Below, piece by piece: positions 52,118 through 61,366 of a stretch of DNA of 64,000 bases. Within the stretch, counting starts at the first letter, position 1. Every line of letters begins with the position of its first letter. The DNA lies in assembly GCF_014650595.1 (NCBI RefSeq), contig NZ_BMVG01000023.1:1-64000 (forward strand), read 5' to 3'. The notes under the pieces are model-generated. The model ran no database searches and was not told where the DNA came from. It was given only the letters and a program-made list of their open reading frames with translations. This DNA comes from Streptomyces alanosinicus (GTDB taxonomy: Bacteria > Actinomycetota > Actinomycetes > Streptomycetales > Streptomycetaceae). The position numbers and the translations under genes were made by a program.

Positions 52118-53629
52118 TCAGCGGGTACCGAGTCCCGCGAACAGGTCACGCGTCAGCCGTGTGTGCGGGTGATTCGGGCCCAGGACACGGTCCCGCGCAC
52201 GCAGCACCTCCTGCACGATGGGCAGCGCGGCGTTCCGGTCGCCGGTCACTGCCGTCCATCGGCCCAACTCGTGCTGAGTCAGCAAGGTCCGGGGGTGGTG
52301 CGCACCCTGGACCTCCTTACGCACAGGCCACAAGTCGTGCAGCATGGCCAGCGCTTTGTCGGGCGCTCCTGCCTCGCCGATCCACTTGGCAAATTCGTGA
52401 CGGGTCGTCAGCATGCTGATGTGCCGGGGACCCAGCGCACGCTCACGCCGAGGTACGAGTTCATCGAACAGCTCCGCCGCCTCTTCGGCCTCACCGATTT
52501 CACCGGTCCGGCGAGCGATTTCGTGCCGGGTTGTGAGGGTGTCCGGATGCTCGGGGCCCTGGTGCTCGATACGAATGTCCAGAAGTTCTCGAAACTGTGT
52601 CAGCGCGGTGGCGGGATCGCCTCCCTCTCCGATCCAGTACGCAAGTCGATGCCTGGTCAGCAGGGTATCGGGATGCGTCGGACCCAATGCCCGCTCACGT
52701 ACGGGAAGGAGTTCCCCGCTCAATTCGACAGCCAGGCCGAAGTCGCCCGACTCGCCCGTCCAGTAGGAAATGTTCTGGCGGCAGTGCAGGGTTCCGGGGT
52801 GTTCAGGGCCGGCCACACGTTCCCAGTCCGGGAGGTAGGCACGGAATGCGTGCAGCGCGGTGAGAAAGTGGCCGCCCTCAGCCAGCCAATGCGCGTGGAT
52901 ATCCCTCGCGGTGAGGGTTTCCAGGTGTTCCGGTCCGTATACGCGCTCGAAGACGGGCAGCAGTTCACCGAGGGCGGTGGCGGCGAGAGCCGGGCTTTTC
53001 TGTTCACCGAGACGATCAGCCTCGTCCCGTTGCGCAAGGAGGTCTTGCGTATCGCAGACCATCGAAACAAATGCAGGGTGGTCGGTCTTCTGCGGATCGG
53101 ACTTCTCGACCGGCCCGTCCCCCAGCCTGGACCGTACCCACTCGACCAGGCCCGGCATCGCGGCTTCGATCATCCAGAGGACCTCGACGAAGTCAGCCTC
53201 CTGCCCGTAGTAGGGGTCGGGCACACCGTCTGCGCCGCCATCCCTTTCGCTGCACCCCGGCGAGAATGACCGCAGGAGTCGGATCCGTTCGTCCGCCTCG
53301 GGGGTTCCGCCGTCCGCCGTCCGGCTCTTCGCCACTCCGAGACGTTCTTTGAGTACGGCTACATGGTGGGAATCCATGGCCACGAAGACATCCGCGTCGA
53401 GGTCGCGTTCCCCCAGTTGGGAAGCTACGTGGTCGACAGGATATCCGTGTGCCGATAATACGCGGGCGGCACGTTCATCGATACGCTTTCCGGTGTGCCA
53501 GGTGCCAACCCCTGCACTGGTTACGGAGACGCGGTCAGCGATTCCGGCCCTGCGCAAACGCTCCTGGAACACTAGCGCCGCCATGGGTGAGCGACAGATA
53601 TTCCCGGTACAGATGAAGGATATGTGCAT
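52118..53629 (-). CDS. low-molecular-weight tyrosine phosphatase fused to TPR repeats
   Basis: The 503-residue protein begins with a complete LMW-PTP domain (1-165): the P-loop CTGNICRS (C7, R13), then the acid loop DPYY (D138-Y141), so it should be catalytically active on phosphotyrosine or phosphoarginine. A linker (170-215) leads to about six tetratricopeptide-like repeats (225-495) of about 42 residues with the pattern LGP.HP.TL.TRH..A.W.GE.GD, typical of Streptomyces TPR_10/12 signalling proteins. A phosphatase with its own protein-binding scaffold is unusual. GGAG lies about 10 bases before ATG 53629. It may be part of a signalling or defence module. Confidence 0.87.
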   Translation of the reverse strand: MHISFICTGNICRSPMAALVFQERLRRAGIADRVSVTSAGVGTWHTGKRIDERAARVLSAHGYPVDHVASQLGERDLDADVFVAMDSHHVAVLKERLGVAKSRTADGGTPEADERIRLLRSFSPGCSERDGGADGVPDPYYGQEADFVEVLWMIEAAMPGLVEWVRSRLGDGPVEKSDPQKTDHPAFVSMVCDTQDLLAQRDEADRLGEQKSPALAATALGELLPVFERVYGPEHLETLTARDIHAHWLAEGGHFLTALHAFRAYLPDWERVAGPEHPGTLHCRQNISYWTGESGDFGLAVELSGELLPVRERALGPTHPDTLLTRHRLAYWIGEGGDPATALTQFRELLDIRIEHQGPEHPDTLTTRHEIARRTGEIGEAEEAAELFDELVPRRERALGPRHISMLTTRHEFAKWIGEAGAPDKALAMLHDLWPVRKEVQGAHHPRTLLTQHELGRWTAVTGDRNAALPIVQEVLRARDRVLGPNHPHTRLTRDLFAGLGTR

Positions 53630-53719
53630 TGATCGACTCCGTAGGTGGCGCCACCACAGACAGACTAAGAATTTCCCCAGAAATCCGAAAGAAGGATGCG
53701 CTTGAGATACCTGTCCGGA

Positions 53720-53909
53720 TCGGAGAAAGCATTTCTGCCGTGCAGCACACTCCAGTAACTATCTTGCCGCTGTGATGCGTAACGGGTTTCCCCAAGCGGG
53801 CAGCGAAGGCGACGTAGTCGAAATCATCTATCGAGATTCCCGTTATACGCGAGTAGCCGTTTTCGGCAATGCGACTTAAGCTAATAGGCGAGTGTGGACA
53901 TTGTGTCAC
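53720..53909 (-). pseudogene. TauD/TfdA-like dioxygenase N-terminal fragment
   Basis: The minus-strand frame from 53909 reads CPHSPISLSRIAENGYSRIT and FDYVAFAARLGKPVTHHSGK, which resembles the start of TauD/TfdA-type Fe(II)/2-oxoglutarate dioxygenases. The match ends after about 55 residues, before any His-x-Asp motif, and the frame continues into the start of the phosphatase gene. It is probably a gene scrap. The fit is short, so the assignment is tentative. Confidence 0.4.
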
Positions 53910-54185
53910 GCTTTAACCTCCAGCTTACGCACCCCAACGTTGTTGATCTTATGTTTCGTCAGGCTCTCCAGTCAAGAGTGCCGGGCGAACTCGACAGGGC
54001 CGCCAGTAAGCAGCAAGCTGACTCGTGACGTTCCGTCATGAGTCGCAATCCGCACGACCCCGCACCGACACACCCAAATCGGCCGCATTCCAGGTATTGA
54101 CTGCATGCGCCACGTACCGAAGGATGAACTCCCGCAGAGGAGCTTCCAGAAGACGGAGTGCCACCTCGTCTCGAAATGGGGTGTT

Positions 54186-55037
54186 ATGCAGCAATTACCA
54201 GACTTCCCTTTTGCCTCCGACGGAGCCTTCAACATAGCGGCATGGCGTGAAATTGTGACACGAGCAGCAGCCTCGACAGACCCTCGGATACAGGCGATCT
54301 GCCCGTTTGGATTCGAGGTTACCAACGATGCCAGGTTTATTCGCCGAAACCTCAACCGATTCTACGTATATCTAGGCATTCCACCGAATCTCAATCCGTC
54401 TGCCGCCTGGTCAGTCGCGTTCGCCGAGCACTTGGGCAAGATCGTATCCGAGTGCGCTCCCGACTACTGGGGTGCGGCTCACTGCAGTCCGGAGAATGAA
54501 AGGCTCCCACTGGGGCATGGGTACCGATCGGTCGACATCCGCTCTATTCCCGCCAGCGGTGATCTACTGGAGATGTACGCGCAGTTTATCTGCACCGTTC
54601 CGATCGCTATTGCGGACGAAATATGCATAAAGCCCGGGATGTTCGATTCCGAAGGCACTTGTAGGTATTTCTATCAGCTTTCCGTGATGTTCCATCACCT
54701 ACACTTCGGCCCCTGCGCCGCTCTGTCGCCAAAGGAAATGGACGTTTTGGGGCGCCTGATGAGGGAGATATCGACTCGGGAACAAGAAACCGGGAAGACC
54801 GCCGAACTCTCCTCGACTTCGGAACAGCGCGCCGCGGTCCACCGCATCGTCATCCCACAGACCGGGCGCATCCGCGACCACATACAGCGGCTAGCCACAG
54901 GGCCGAATAAAGTCACCGTGCGTACGCAGGACATCAATACGCCCCTCACCTGGGATGCGACCCTGCCATTCCCCTTCCTCAACGCCAATATGACAGCGGT
55001 CCTGCACGCGTATCGGACCTTCGGCCACCATCTGTGA
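54186..55037 (+). CDS. hypothetical protein with a TTA codon, lower G+C
   Basis: The 283-residue product (from ATG 54186; 310 residues if ATG 54105 is used) reads MQQLPDFPFASDGAFNIAAW and on, with RFYVYLGIPPNLNPSAAW and YFYQLSVMFHHLHFGPC. It is soluble, His- and Cys-containing, with no motif I can name. The fourth codon is TTA, so translation would depend on the bldA tRNA. The gene and the 500 bp upstream are lower in G+C than neighbours. A TTGACT hexamer at 54097-54102 may be a -35. GGGG lies close to ATG 54186. Confidence 0.6.
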   Translation: MQQLPDFPFASDGAFNIAAWREIVTRAAASTDPRIQAICPFGFEVTNDARFIRRNLNRFYVYLGIPPNLNPSAAWSVAFAEHLGKIVSECAPDYWGAAHCSPENERLPLGHGYRSVDIRSIPASGDLLEMYAQFICTVPIAIADEICIKPGMFDSEGTCRYFYQLSVMFHHLHFGPCAALSPKEMDVLGRLMREISTREQETGKTAELSSTSEQRAAVHRIVIPQTGRIRDHIQRLATGPNKVTVRTQDINTPLTWDATLPFPFLNANMTAVLHAYRTFGHHL

Positions 55038-55471
55038 GACCCGCCAGTCGCAGGATCGGACCCATGAGCACTTGTCGAAAGTTCGGCGTCAACCCGTCGT
55101 GCGAGCGGGCGTCCGATGGGAACGGTGCGCTTCACGGAAGAGATCACCGCGTTTCCTACCGTGCACCCCGCTCCGGCGGACGGGGGCCGGCCAGCGGGCG
55201 CGCCCACTACAGCCACGCCTCGATTCCCCATGTCTGGAGGCATGGGAGCAACGGGCACCGGGCCGGGAGTGACGCCCCCGTTCGAGGGTGTCGGCGTTTC
55301 GGCCAAGTGTGCCTCCACAGAGGGCTCTTGCGGGACAAGGGCCCGTGCAGGGCACACCTTCCGTGAACCGCTCAACGACGGGATTCACCGATCGACCGAA
55401 AGACATGTGTTCGAAATCCAGGCGGCGTCGTTGGACCTGTCGACACAGCCACGACCGAGGGGGGACCGACG
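55038..55471. other. intergenic stretch before the ABC exporter, no clear gene
   Basis: Several short frames exist, the longest 55116-55475 (119 codons), which contains CASTEGSCGT and a closing SLDLST. It has a poor ribosome site and no recognised leader or core motif. The promoter of the transporter operon is probably here. I checked it for an FxLD-type precursor and found none. Confidence 0.4.
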
Positions 55472-57514
55472 TTGACATCGGCCGGACCACGCTGCACTGC
55501 GCCTCAGGAAGCGCAAGACACGACGACGGACGGGATCTCGGAGGCGGAGCGTGAGCTCTACGGAGGACGGCTCCGCTACGACCAGTCCTATGTCCGACAC
55601 GAAGGCTCGTTGACCCGGCTGGGATTCGGACGGATGGCGGCAGCACTGCCGCACATGATCGGAATGGTGCTGCGCACCGGCTGGAGCGCGGACCGGCGAG
55701 CACTGTCCGGGGTTGTGGCGGCCCAGCTCGGGCAGGGCGTCATGGGCGGGTGGGGGCTCGTGGCGGTCAACAGCGTTCTCACGCGCTTGTTCGCGGACGG
55801 CCCAACCGCGCACAAGCTCCGCGACGCCCTGCCATCACTGGCGGTGCTAGCCCTCACAGCGCTGGGGACGGCGTTGCTGTCGGCGTGGTCGACGGCCATG
55901 TCCGGCCGGCTGGAACCGCAGGTGGAGCGGGCGGTTTCCACGCGGTACTACACAGCCGTCACACACGTCGAAGTGGAAGCGACCGAGCGGCCGGAAGTCC
56001 AGCGCGTCCTGGAGGCAGGCAAGTTCGGCACCGACTCGGCGCGCACCATGCTGCGGTTGTCGGTAGGCGTGGGAAACGTGGTGACCGGCATGGTGGCCGC
56101 GGCCGTCGTCCTGGCGTCGCTGCACTGGGCCCTGCTGCCGATGCTGTTGGCGATCGCCCTGCCCAAGGGCTGGGGGGCGGTCCGCTCCGCACGCCGCGAC
56201 TACATTTCACGGCTGAACTGGGTCGACCACCGGCGGGCGATCGCCTCGCTGCTGAACTACCTGACACGCCCGCACGCAGCCGGGGAGATCCGCGTGCACG
56301 CGGCCGGCACCAAGCTGCTGTCCAGCTATGAGGAGATGTCCCGGCAGACGGAGGTCGAACAGCAGCGGCTGGCCCGCGCCCAGGCCACCACGGACCTGGT
56401 CGCCGGCGGCTTCGCCGGGCTGGCATCGCTCGCCTGCTACGGGCTGCTGTGGTGGCTGCTGGCGAGCGGGCGGCTGCCGCTCGCCGTCGGCGGAACAGCG
56501 GTCATCGCGATCCGCACCTCGACCGCGCGACTCACCTCCCTGGTGCAGCAAGTCAACCGGCTGTACGAGGAACTGCTGTTCCTCACCGACACCGAGAACG
56601 CCATCGAGGTCGCCGACAAGAACGCGATCCCTTCCATGGGCAAGCCGCTGCCCTCGCCCGTGCAGACCGTGCGCGTGGAAGACGTGTCCTTCACCTACCC
56701 GGGGGCCGACTCGCCGTCCCTGAAAGGGGTGAACGTGCAGGTCCGCCGCGGCGAGGTAACAGCCCTGGTCGGTGCGAACGGCTCGGGGAAGACCACCTTG
56801 ACCAAAGTGCTGGCCGGGCTTCTGCTGCCCACCGAAGGAAATGTGTGGTGGGAGGCCGGGTCAGGCGAGAAGACCGAACTCCGCGAGACCGACCGTGCGC
56901 AGGTCTTCGCGGCCGTCGGGGTTCTCGCTCAGGACTTCCCGCGCTGGGAGATGACCGCCGCCGCGAACGTGGCCATCGGCGCCGGCAATCGCCCCCGGGA
57001 CATGAACCGTGTCCGTGAGGCCGCCCAGGCAGCAGACGTGTCCACGCTCATCGAGAGCCTGCCGCACGGATGGAACTCGATCGTCTTCAAGGGGTACGAA
57101 CGCGGCATCCAGCTCTCGGGCGGACAGTGGCAGAAGCTGGTAACCGCTCGCAGCCTGTACCGCAACGCGCCCTTCCTGCTCGTCGACGAACCGACCTCGG
57201 CGCTCGATCCGCACGCCGAGATCGCGGCCTTCGAAGGACTGTGGTCCCTGGCTCACAAGGGACATGCCGTCGTGCTGGTCACACACCGGTTGGCGGCGAC
57301 AGCGAACGCCGACCACATCTACGTACTCGATCAGGGGCGTGTCGCCGAAGAGGGCACGCACGAGCAGCTGATGGCCCAGGCCGACGGCCTCTACCAGCGC
57401 ATGTTCACCGCCCAGGCAGCCCAGTACGGACACATCCCGCCGACGCCGGACCCATTGCCCACCCAACGACGTGCCTCCCCTTCCCGCCCTGAGAAGGCCG
57501 AGGAAGCCCGGTGA
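55472..57514 (+). CDS. ABC transporter, fused permease and ATPase
   Basis: The 680-residue half-transporter starts at TTG 55472 after GAGGGGGGACC. The membrane domain has six helices (about 78-350). The ATPase domain (about 390-630) shows Walker A VGANGSGKTTLTK, Q-loop VLAQDFPRW, signature LSGGQWQKL, Walker B FLLVDEPTSALD and H-loop VTHR. The early sequence and helix pattern resemble lantibiotic-type exporters without a peptidase domain. The last 40 residues are Pro-rich. Its stop overlaps the MFS gene start (GTGA). In this context it probably exports the cluster's peptide product or confers immunity. Confidence 0.88.
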   Translation: MTSAGPRCTAPQEAQDTTTDGISEAERELYGGRLRYDQSYVRHEGSLTRLGFGRMAAALPHMIGMVLRTGWSADRRALSGVVAAQLGQGVMGGWGLVAVNSVLTRLFADGPTAHKLRDALPSLAVLALTALGTALLSAWSTAMSGRLEPQVERAVSTRYYTAVTHVEVEATERPEVQRVLEAGKFGTDSARTMLRLSVGVGNVVTGMVAAAVVLASLHWALLPMLLAIALPKGWGAVRSARRDYISRLNWVDHRRAIASLLNYLTRPHAAGEIRVHAAGTKLLSSYEEMSRQTEVEQQRLARAQATTDLVAGGFAGLASLACYGLLWWLLASGRLPLAVGGTAVIAIRTSTARLTSLVQQVNRLYEELLFLTDTENAIEVADKNAIPSMGKPLPSPVQTVRVEDVSFTYPGADSPSLKGVNVQVRRGEVTALVGANGSGKTTLTKVLAGLLLPTEGNVWWEAGSGEKTELRETDRAQVFAAVGVLAQDFPRWEMTAAANVAIGAGNRPRDMNRVREAAQAADVSTLIESLPHGWNSIVFKGYERGIQLSGGQWQKLVTARSLYRNAPFLLVDEPTSALDPHAEIAAFEGLWSLAHKGHAVVLVTHRLAATANADHIYVLDQGRVAEEGTHEQLMAQADGLYQRMFTAQAAQYGHIPPTPDPLPTQRRASPSRPEKAEEAR

Positions 57515-58947
57515 AGGACGAGGCCACCCCCGAGCTGGACAGATGCGCAGCCACAGCGTCCCGGCGCGCCAAGCTCCTTGCCGACGCCTCCCCCGGATCC
57601 AGCCCGGTGCGCCCACCATCGTTGTGGCACCACACCGACTTCCGGCGGTACCTGACCGGCCAGGCCGCCAGCGTGGCCGGCAGCTCGATCAGCCAGCTGG
57701 CCCTCCCCGTGCCGGCCGTGCTGGAACTGGACGCCACCCCTGCCCAGGTCGCCTGGCTCACCTTCCTGGGCCAACTCCCGCCCGCTCTCCTGGCGTTGCA
57801 CGCCGGAGCACTCGCCGACCGCCACTCCAAGCGGAAGCAGATGATCACCGGAGACCTGGTCAGCGCCGCCGCGCTGGCCAGCGTGCCCGTGGCGGCCGCG
57901 CTGGACCGCCTGTCCCTGGCCCAGCTCATGGTGGTCGCGGCGGTGCAGGGCGCGGCGGGTGTGCTGCAGGATGCCGCCGCGATCAGCCTCCTGCCCAGCC
58001 TGGTCGACCGGTCCCTGATCCAGCGGAGCAACAGCCGTACCGGAGCCCTGTTCTCGGTCGCGGCCACCGCGGGCAGCAACCTCGGCGCCGGGCTCACCGC
58101 GCTCCTCGGCCCGGCCCGGGCGCTGCTCGGTGACGTCGGCTCCTACCTCATCAGCGCCTGGTGCACCGCCCGCATCCAGACACGCGAGACCACCCGGGCG
58201 CCGGCAGGAGACCGCCGGCTGCGCGCCGAGATCGGTGAAGGCCTGCGCTACGTGCGCCGTGACCACCAGCTGCGCACGCTGACCCTGGTCAACGCGACCA
58301 CCTCGGCCGCCCTGACGCTTCTCAATACCCTATGGGCCCTGTACCTGCTCAGGTCCCTCGCGATGAGCCCGACGGCCTTCGGCGTGGTCCTGGGGCTCGG
58401 AGCCCTCGGCGCGGCGGCGGGCGCGCTTGCCGCCCCGGCGCTCACGCGACAGTACGGGCCCGGGCCGACGATGCTCGTCGCGCTCGCACTCACCCCGCTG
58501 ACCCAGATTCCGCTGCTGCTCGCCGCCCCGGGCCTGGCCTGGCAGATCGCCATCGGCGCCGCCCTGTTCGTTCAGCTGTCCTGCGCAGCGGCGGCGGGAA
58601 CCACTCAGCGCTCCATTCGCCAGGTCGTCACCGCCGAGGGCATGCAGGCCCGCATGCAGGCCGTGAGCACCTGGCTCACCTCAGGCGCCCGGCCGGTGGC
58701 CGCCCTGGCCGCGGGCGGCCTCGGGACACGGATCGGCGTACGGCCCACCCTCCTCGTCGGCACCTGCCTGCTCCTCGTCCCCCTCGTGGTCCTCTACCGC
58801 TCGCCACTACGCGGCCTCCGCCAGATGCCCGAAGCCCGGCCTGTCCTCTCCCGTTCAGGAGATCCACTCGTGCAACCACCCGTCCCCTCCCCCTCCCCTT
58901 CACCCAGCCCCGCCCCTGCCGGGCTCCGCGCAGCGAACCACCCATGA
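57511..58947 (+). CDS. MFS transporter (MFS_3, EntS-like)
   Basis: The 478-residue protein begins with a 35-residue charged tail, then LWHHTDFRRYLTGQAASVAG, the usual start of EntS-like macrolide/siderophore exporters, and ALADRHSKRKQM for the MFS loop. Twelve helices are predicted to about residue 435, followed by a Ser/Pro tail. GTG 57511 overlaps the ABC gene stop, so both are translated together. A second exporter in the same operon points to a product that must leave the cell. The TTG/GTG start of the methyltransferase gene follows 50 bp later. Confidence 0.85.
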   Translation: MKDEATPELDRCAATASRRAKLLADASPGSSPVRPPSLWHHTDFRRYLTGQAASVAGSSISQLALPVPAVLELDATPAQVAWLTFLGQLPPALLALHAGALADRHSKRKQMITGDLVSAAALASVPVAAALDRLSLAQLMVVAAVQGAAGVLQDAAAISLLPSLVDRSLIQRSNSRTGALFSVAATAGSNLGAGLTALLGPARALLGDVGSYLISAWCTARIQTRETTRAPAGDRRLRAEIGEGLRYVRRDHQLRTLTLVNATTSAALTLLNTLWALYLLRSLAMSPTAFGVVLGLGALGAAAGALAAPALTRQYGPGPTMLVALALTPLTQIPLLLAAPGLAWQIAIGAALFVQLSCAAAAGTTQRSIRQVVTAEGMQARMQAVSTWLTSGARPVAALAAGGLGTRIGVRPTLLVGTCLLLVPLVVLYRSPLRGLRQMPEARPVLSRSGDPLVQPPVPSPSPSPSPAPAGLRAANHP

Positions 58948-58996
58948 CCACCACACCACATCACCCACTGAAGAAGAGCAGTTGAGGAGCGCAACC

Positions 58997-61366
58997 GTGG
59001 GGTACGTCGTCCGTGACCAGTGGCAGCAGCACTACGCCGACGGAAAAGGGTTCCGGCAGCTCGGTGAGCGCGAGCGGGCCCTGCTCGCCGAGCACGTCCC
59101 CGTCCCCGAGGGCGGCGGACGGGCGCTGGAGGTCGGCTGCGGCACCGGCAGCCTGGCCGCCTACCTTGTGTCCCTCGGCTACATGGTGGACGCCGTCGAC
59201 TTCGCCGGCAGCGCCCTCGACCGGGCCCGGGACGAACACGTCGGCACCGAGGGGGTGCGCTGGCTCTGCCTGGACATCGAGTGCGACGACCCGGCAGATC
59301 TGCATGAGGACGGCTACGACCTGATCACCCTGCGGCTGATGTACCCGTTCCTGCGCGACCGCAGCCGCGTCCTGCACGGACTCGGTGAGCGGCTGCGGCC
59401 CGGCGGCGCGCTCGTGGTCATCACCCCCGTGGTCGAGCACACCCCGGCCGAGCGGCGCGACATCGCCCTCGACGAGGACGAGATCCGCCTGCTCAGCGAA
59501 GGGTGGAAGAGAGTCGAGCGGCTGGACGCGGACCAGCTCGCCGTTCTGGTCCTGCGTGACCCCCGCCCCACCGACACCACGGCGGTCGAGAAACGACCCA
59601 CCACCGGCCACGCTCTGACCGGAGCCCTCGCCGTCGTCACCGACGAAGCCGGCCGGGTCTTGCTCGGCCACTCGCGCCGAGGCATGTGGGAACTGCCCGG
59701 CGGAAAGAACAGCGGCTCAGAGTCCTTCGAAGCGGCGGCGGCACGGGAACTGTCGGAGGAGACCGGCCTGACCGCCTCGGCCGCGCACATGGTCACGATG
59801 CTGGTCGACGACAGCCACGGTGTGCCGCGGCTGACCGCAGTCGTCCGTGTCATCGCATGGTCCGGCACCGTCACCAACCTTGAGGATCATTTGTTCGACC
59901 GGTGGGAGTGGCACGACCTGCATGCCCTTGCCTGCGTCGGTCCTGTGTTCACCCCGGCCGCGCAGGCCCTCAACGCGATCTGGCCCGGCGTCATCCCCCG
60001 CCTCCCACCGGTCCACGCCAACCCGCTCGCCGTCGACCAGCCGCCCGTGCCCGGCGAACCGGCCGAAGCCGTCCGGCTGCGCGCACGGATGGCGGACACC
60101 GTGATCGCCGGCGGCTGGGCCCCCTCCCCACCCGTCCGATCCGCGCTGCGCACGGTCCCCCGGCACCGTTTCCTTCCCGAGGCCCGGCTGCGGACCGCCT
60201 ACGACGACAACCGCGCCGTGGTGACCGCGAAGGACTCCACCGGTGCCGCAGTCAGCTCCGTCTCGGCGGCCTGGCTGCAGGCCGACATGATCGAGCAGCT
60301 CCGGCTGGAACCCGGGATGGTCGTGCTGGAGGTCGGCTCCGGCGGTTACAACGCGGAGCTGATCGCGGACGTGGTCGGGGAGCGCGGCCGAGTGGTCACC
60401 GTGGATGTCGACCCGTATGTGGTGCACCGTACGAGGAGGCTGTGCGCGGAGGCCGGCAGCGGCCGGGTCACTGCCGTTCTCGGCGACGGCGGCCTCGGTG
60501 CACCTGCCCACGTCCCGCCGGGCGGGTTCGACGGCGTGGTGATCACCCACAACGCGGCGGACATCGCCCCGGCCTGGCGGGACCAGCTCAAAGAAGGCGG
60601 ACGCCTGGTCGTACCTCTGGAGGCGGGCGGCTACACCCGCTCCATCACCCTCGTCCGACAGGGTGACGTCCTGCACGCGGAGCACTGGACGTACTGTGGT
60701 TTCGTGCGGGACCGAGGTGCCGCCGCCCGCACCGCCCCGACTGCCTCGCTGGCCGACGGTGCGGTCACGGTGCGGTGGGAGGACGGTGGCCCCGGCAACA
60801 CCTGCGGGCTTGAAGAGGCTTTGCGCGGGCCGCGGCACGAGCTCGCCACCGGTGTCATCGTGCCCGGCGAGTACAGCTTCGAGACCCTGCAGCTGTACGC
60901 CGCGACCACCCTGCAAGGGTTCTGCCGCCTGACCACTCCGGAAGAGTCCGAGTTGGTCACTCAGCGGGACGCGGCCGCCATCGTGGCCGACGGCGCGCTG
61001 GCCTACCTGACCTACACCCAGATCCACCATGCGCCGGAACCCACCGACTGCCGCTACGAGTTCTGCATCCACGCCTATGGAACGGCCGGGTCCGACCTGG
61101 CCGAGCGGTTCGCCACGTGCGTACGGGACTGGGACCGGCACGTGCGCGACAACGGATACCCGCGCCTCACCATCCACCCGGCCGACACCCCCGACCGCGA
61201 CCTGCCCTCGGGGCACGTCCTGGACAAAGTCGCCTCCCGCCTGGTGTTCCGCTGGCCCGGCGGGCAGACCCATGGCGCTGAAGCGGCCGGCTCGACAGGC
61301 CGCCGTCCGCCGTCCGCCGGACATAGCTTCTCTTGCGACGTCAGCGCAGCCGGACCGGCAGGGTGA
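58997..61366 (+). CDS. methyltransferase - NUDIX - PCMT-like (FxLD-type) fusion
   Basis: The 789-residue protein joins three enzymes. Residues about 1-190 form a class I SAM methyltransferase (ALEVGCGTGSLAAYLVSLG). Residues about 205-335 form a NUDIX hydrolase with a perfect box GKNSGSESFEAAAARELSEE followed by TGL. Residues about 360-640 are a PCMT-like methyltransferase (PRHRFLPEARLRTAYDDNRA, LEVGSGGYNAELIADVVGE), and the end (HAYGTAGSDLAERFATCV, VLDKVASRLVFRWPG) matches the FxLD-system methyltransferases that act on RiPP peptides. GTG 58997 has GAGGAG at 7 bases; a TTG at 58982 is the alternative. Its end overlaps the convergent P450 by 26 bp. No dehydratase or FxLD precursor is nearby. 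Confidence 0.85.
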   Translation: MGYVVRDQWQQHYADGKGFRQLGERERALLAEHVPVPEGGGRALEVGCGTGSLAAYLVSLGYMVDAVDFAGSALDRARDEHVGTEGVRWLCLDIECDDPADLHEDGYDLITLRLMYPFLRDRSRVLHGLGERLRPGGALVVITPVVEHTPAERRDIALDEDEIRLLSEGWKRVERLDADQLAVLVLRDPRPTDTTAVEKRPTTGHALTGALAVVTDEAGRVLLGHSRRGMWELPGGKNSGSESFEAAAARELSEETGLTASAAHMVTMLVDDSHGVPRLTAVVRVIAWSGTVTNLEDHLFDRWEWHDLHALACVGPVFTPAAQALNAIWPGVIPRLPPVHANPLAVDQPPVPGEPAEAVRLRARMADTVIAGGWAPSPPVRSALRTVPRHRFLPEARLRTAYDDNRAVVTAKDSTGAAVSSVSAAWLQADMIEQLRLEPGMVVLEVGSGGYNAELIADVVGERGRVVTVDVDPYVVHRTRRLCAEAGSGRVTAVLGDGGLGAPAHVPPGGFDGVVITHNAADIAPAWRDQLKEGGRLVVPLEAGGYTRSITLVRQGDVLHAEHWTYCGFVRDRGAAARTAPTASLADGAVTVRWEDGGPGNTCGLEEALRGPRHELATGVIVPGEYSFETLQLYAATTLQGFCRLTTPEESELVTQRDAAAIVADGALAYLTYTQIHHAPEPTDCRYEFCIHAYGTAGSDLAERFATCVRDWDRHVRDNGYPRLTIHPADTPDRDLPSGHVLDKVASRLVFRWPGGQTHGAEAAGSTGRRPPSAGHSFSCDVSAAGPAG

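Noticed and set aside
55116..55475. Possible FxLD-type or lanthipeptide precursor (contains two Cys and SLDLST)
   Set aside because: No good ribosome site, no FxLD leader pattern, no lanthionine enzymes nearby; the Cys/Ser content is weak evidence.
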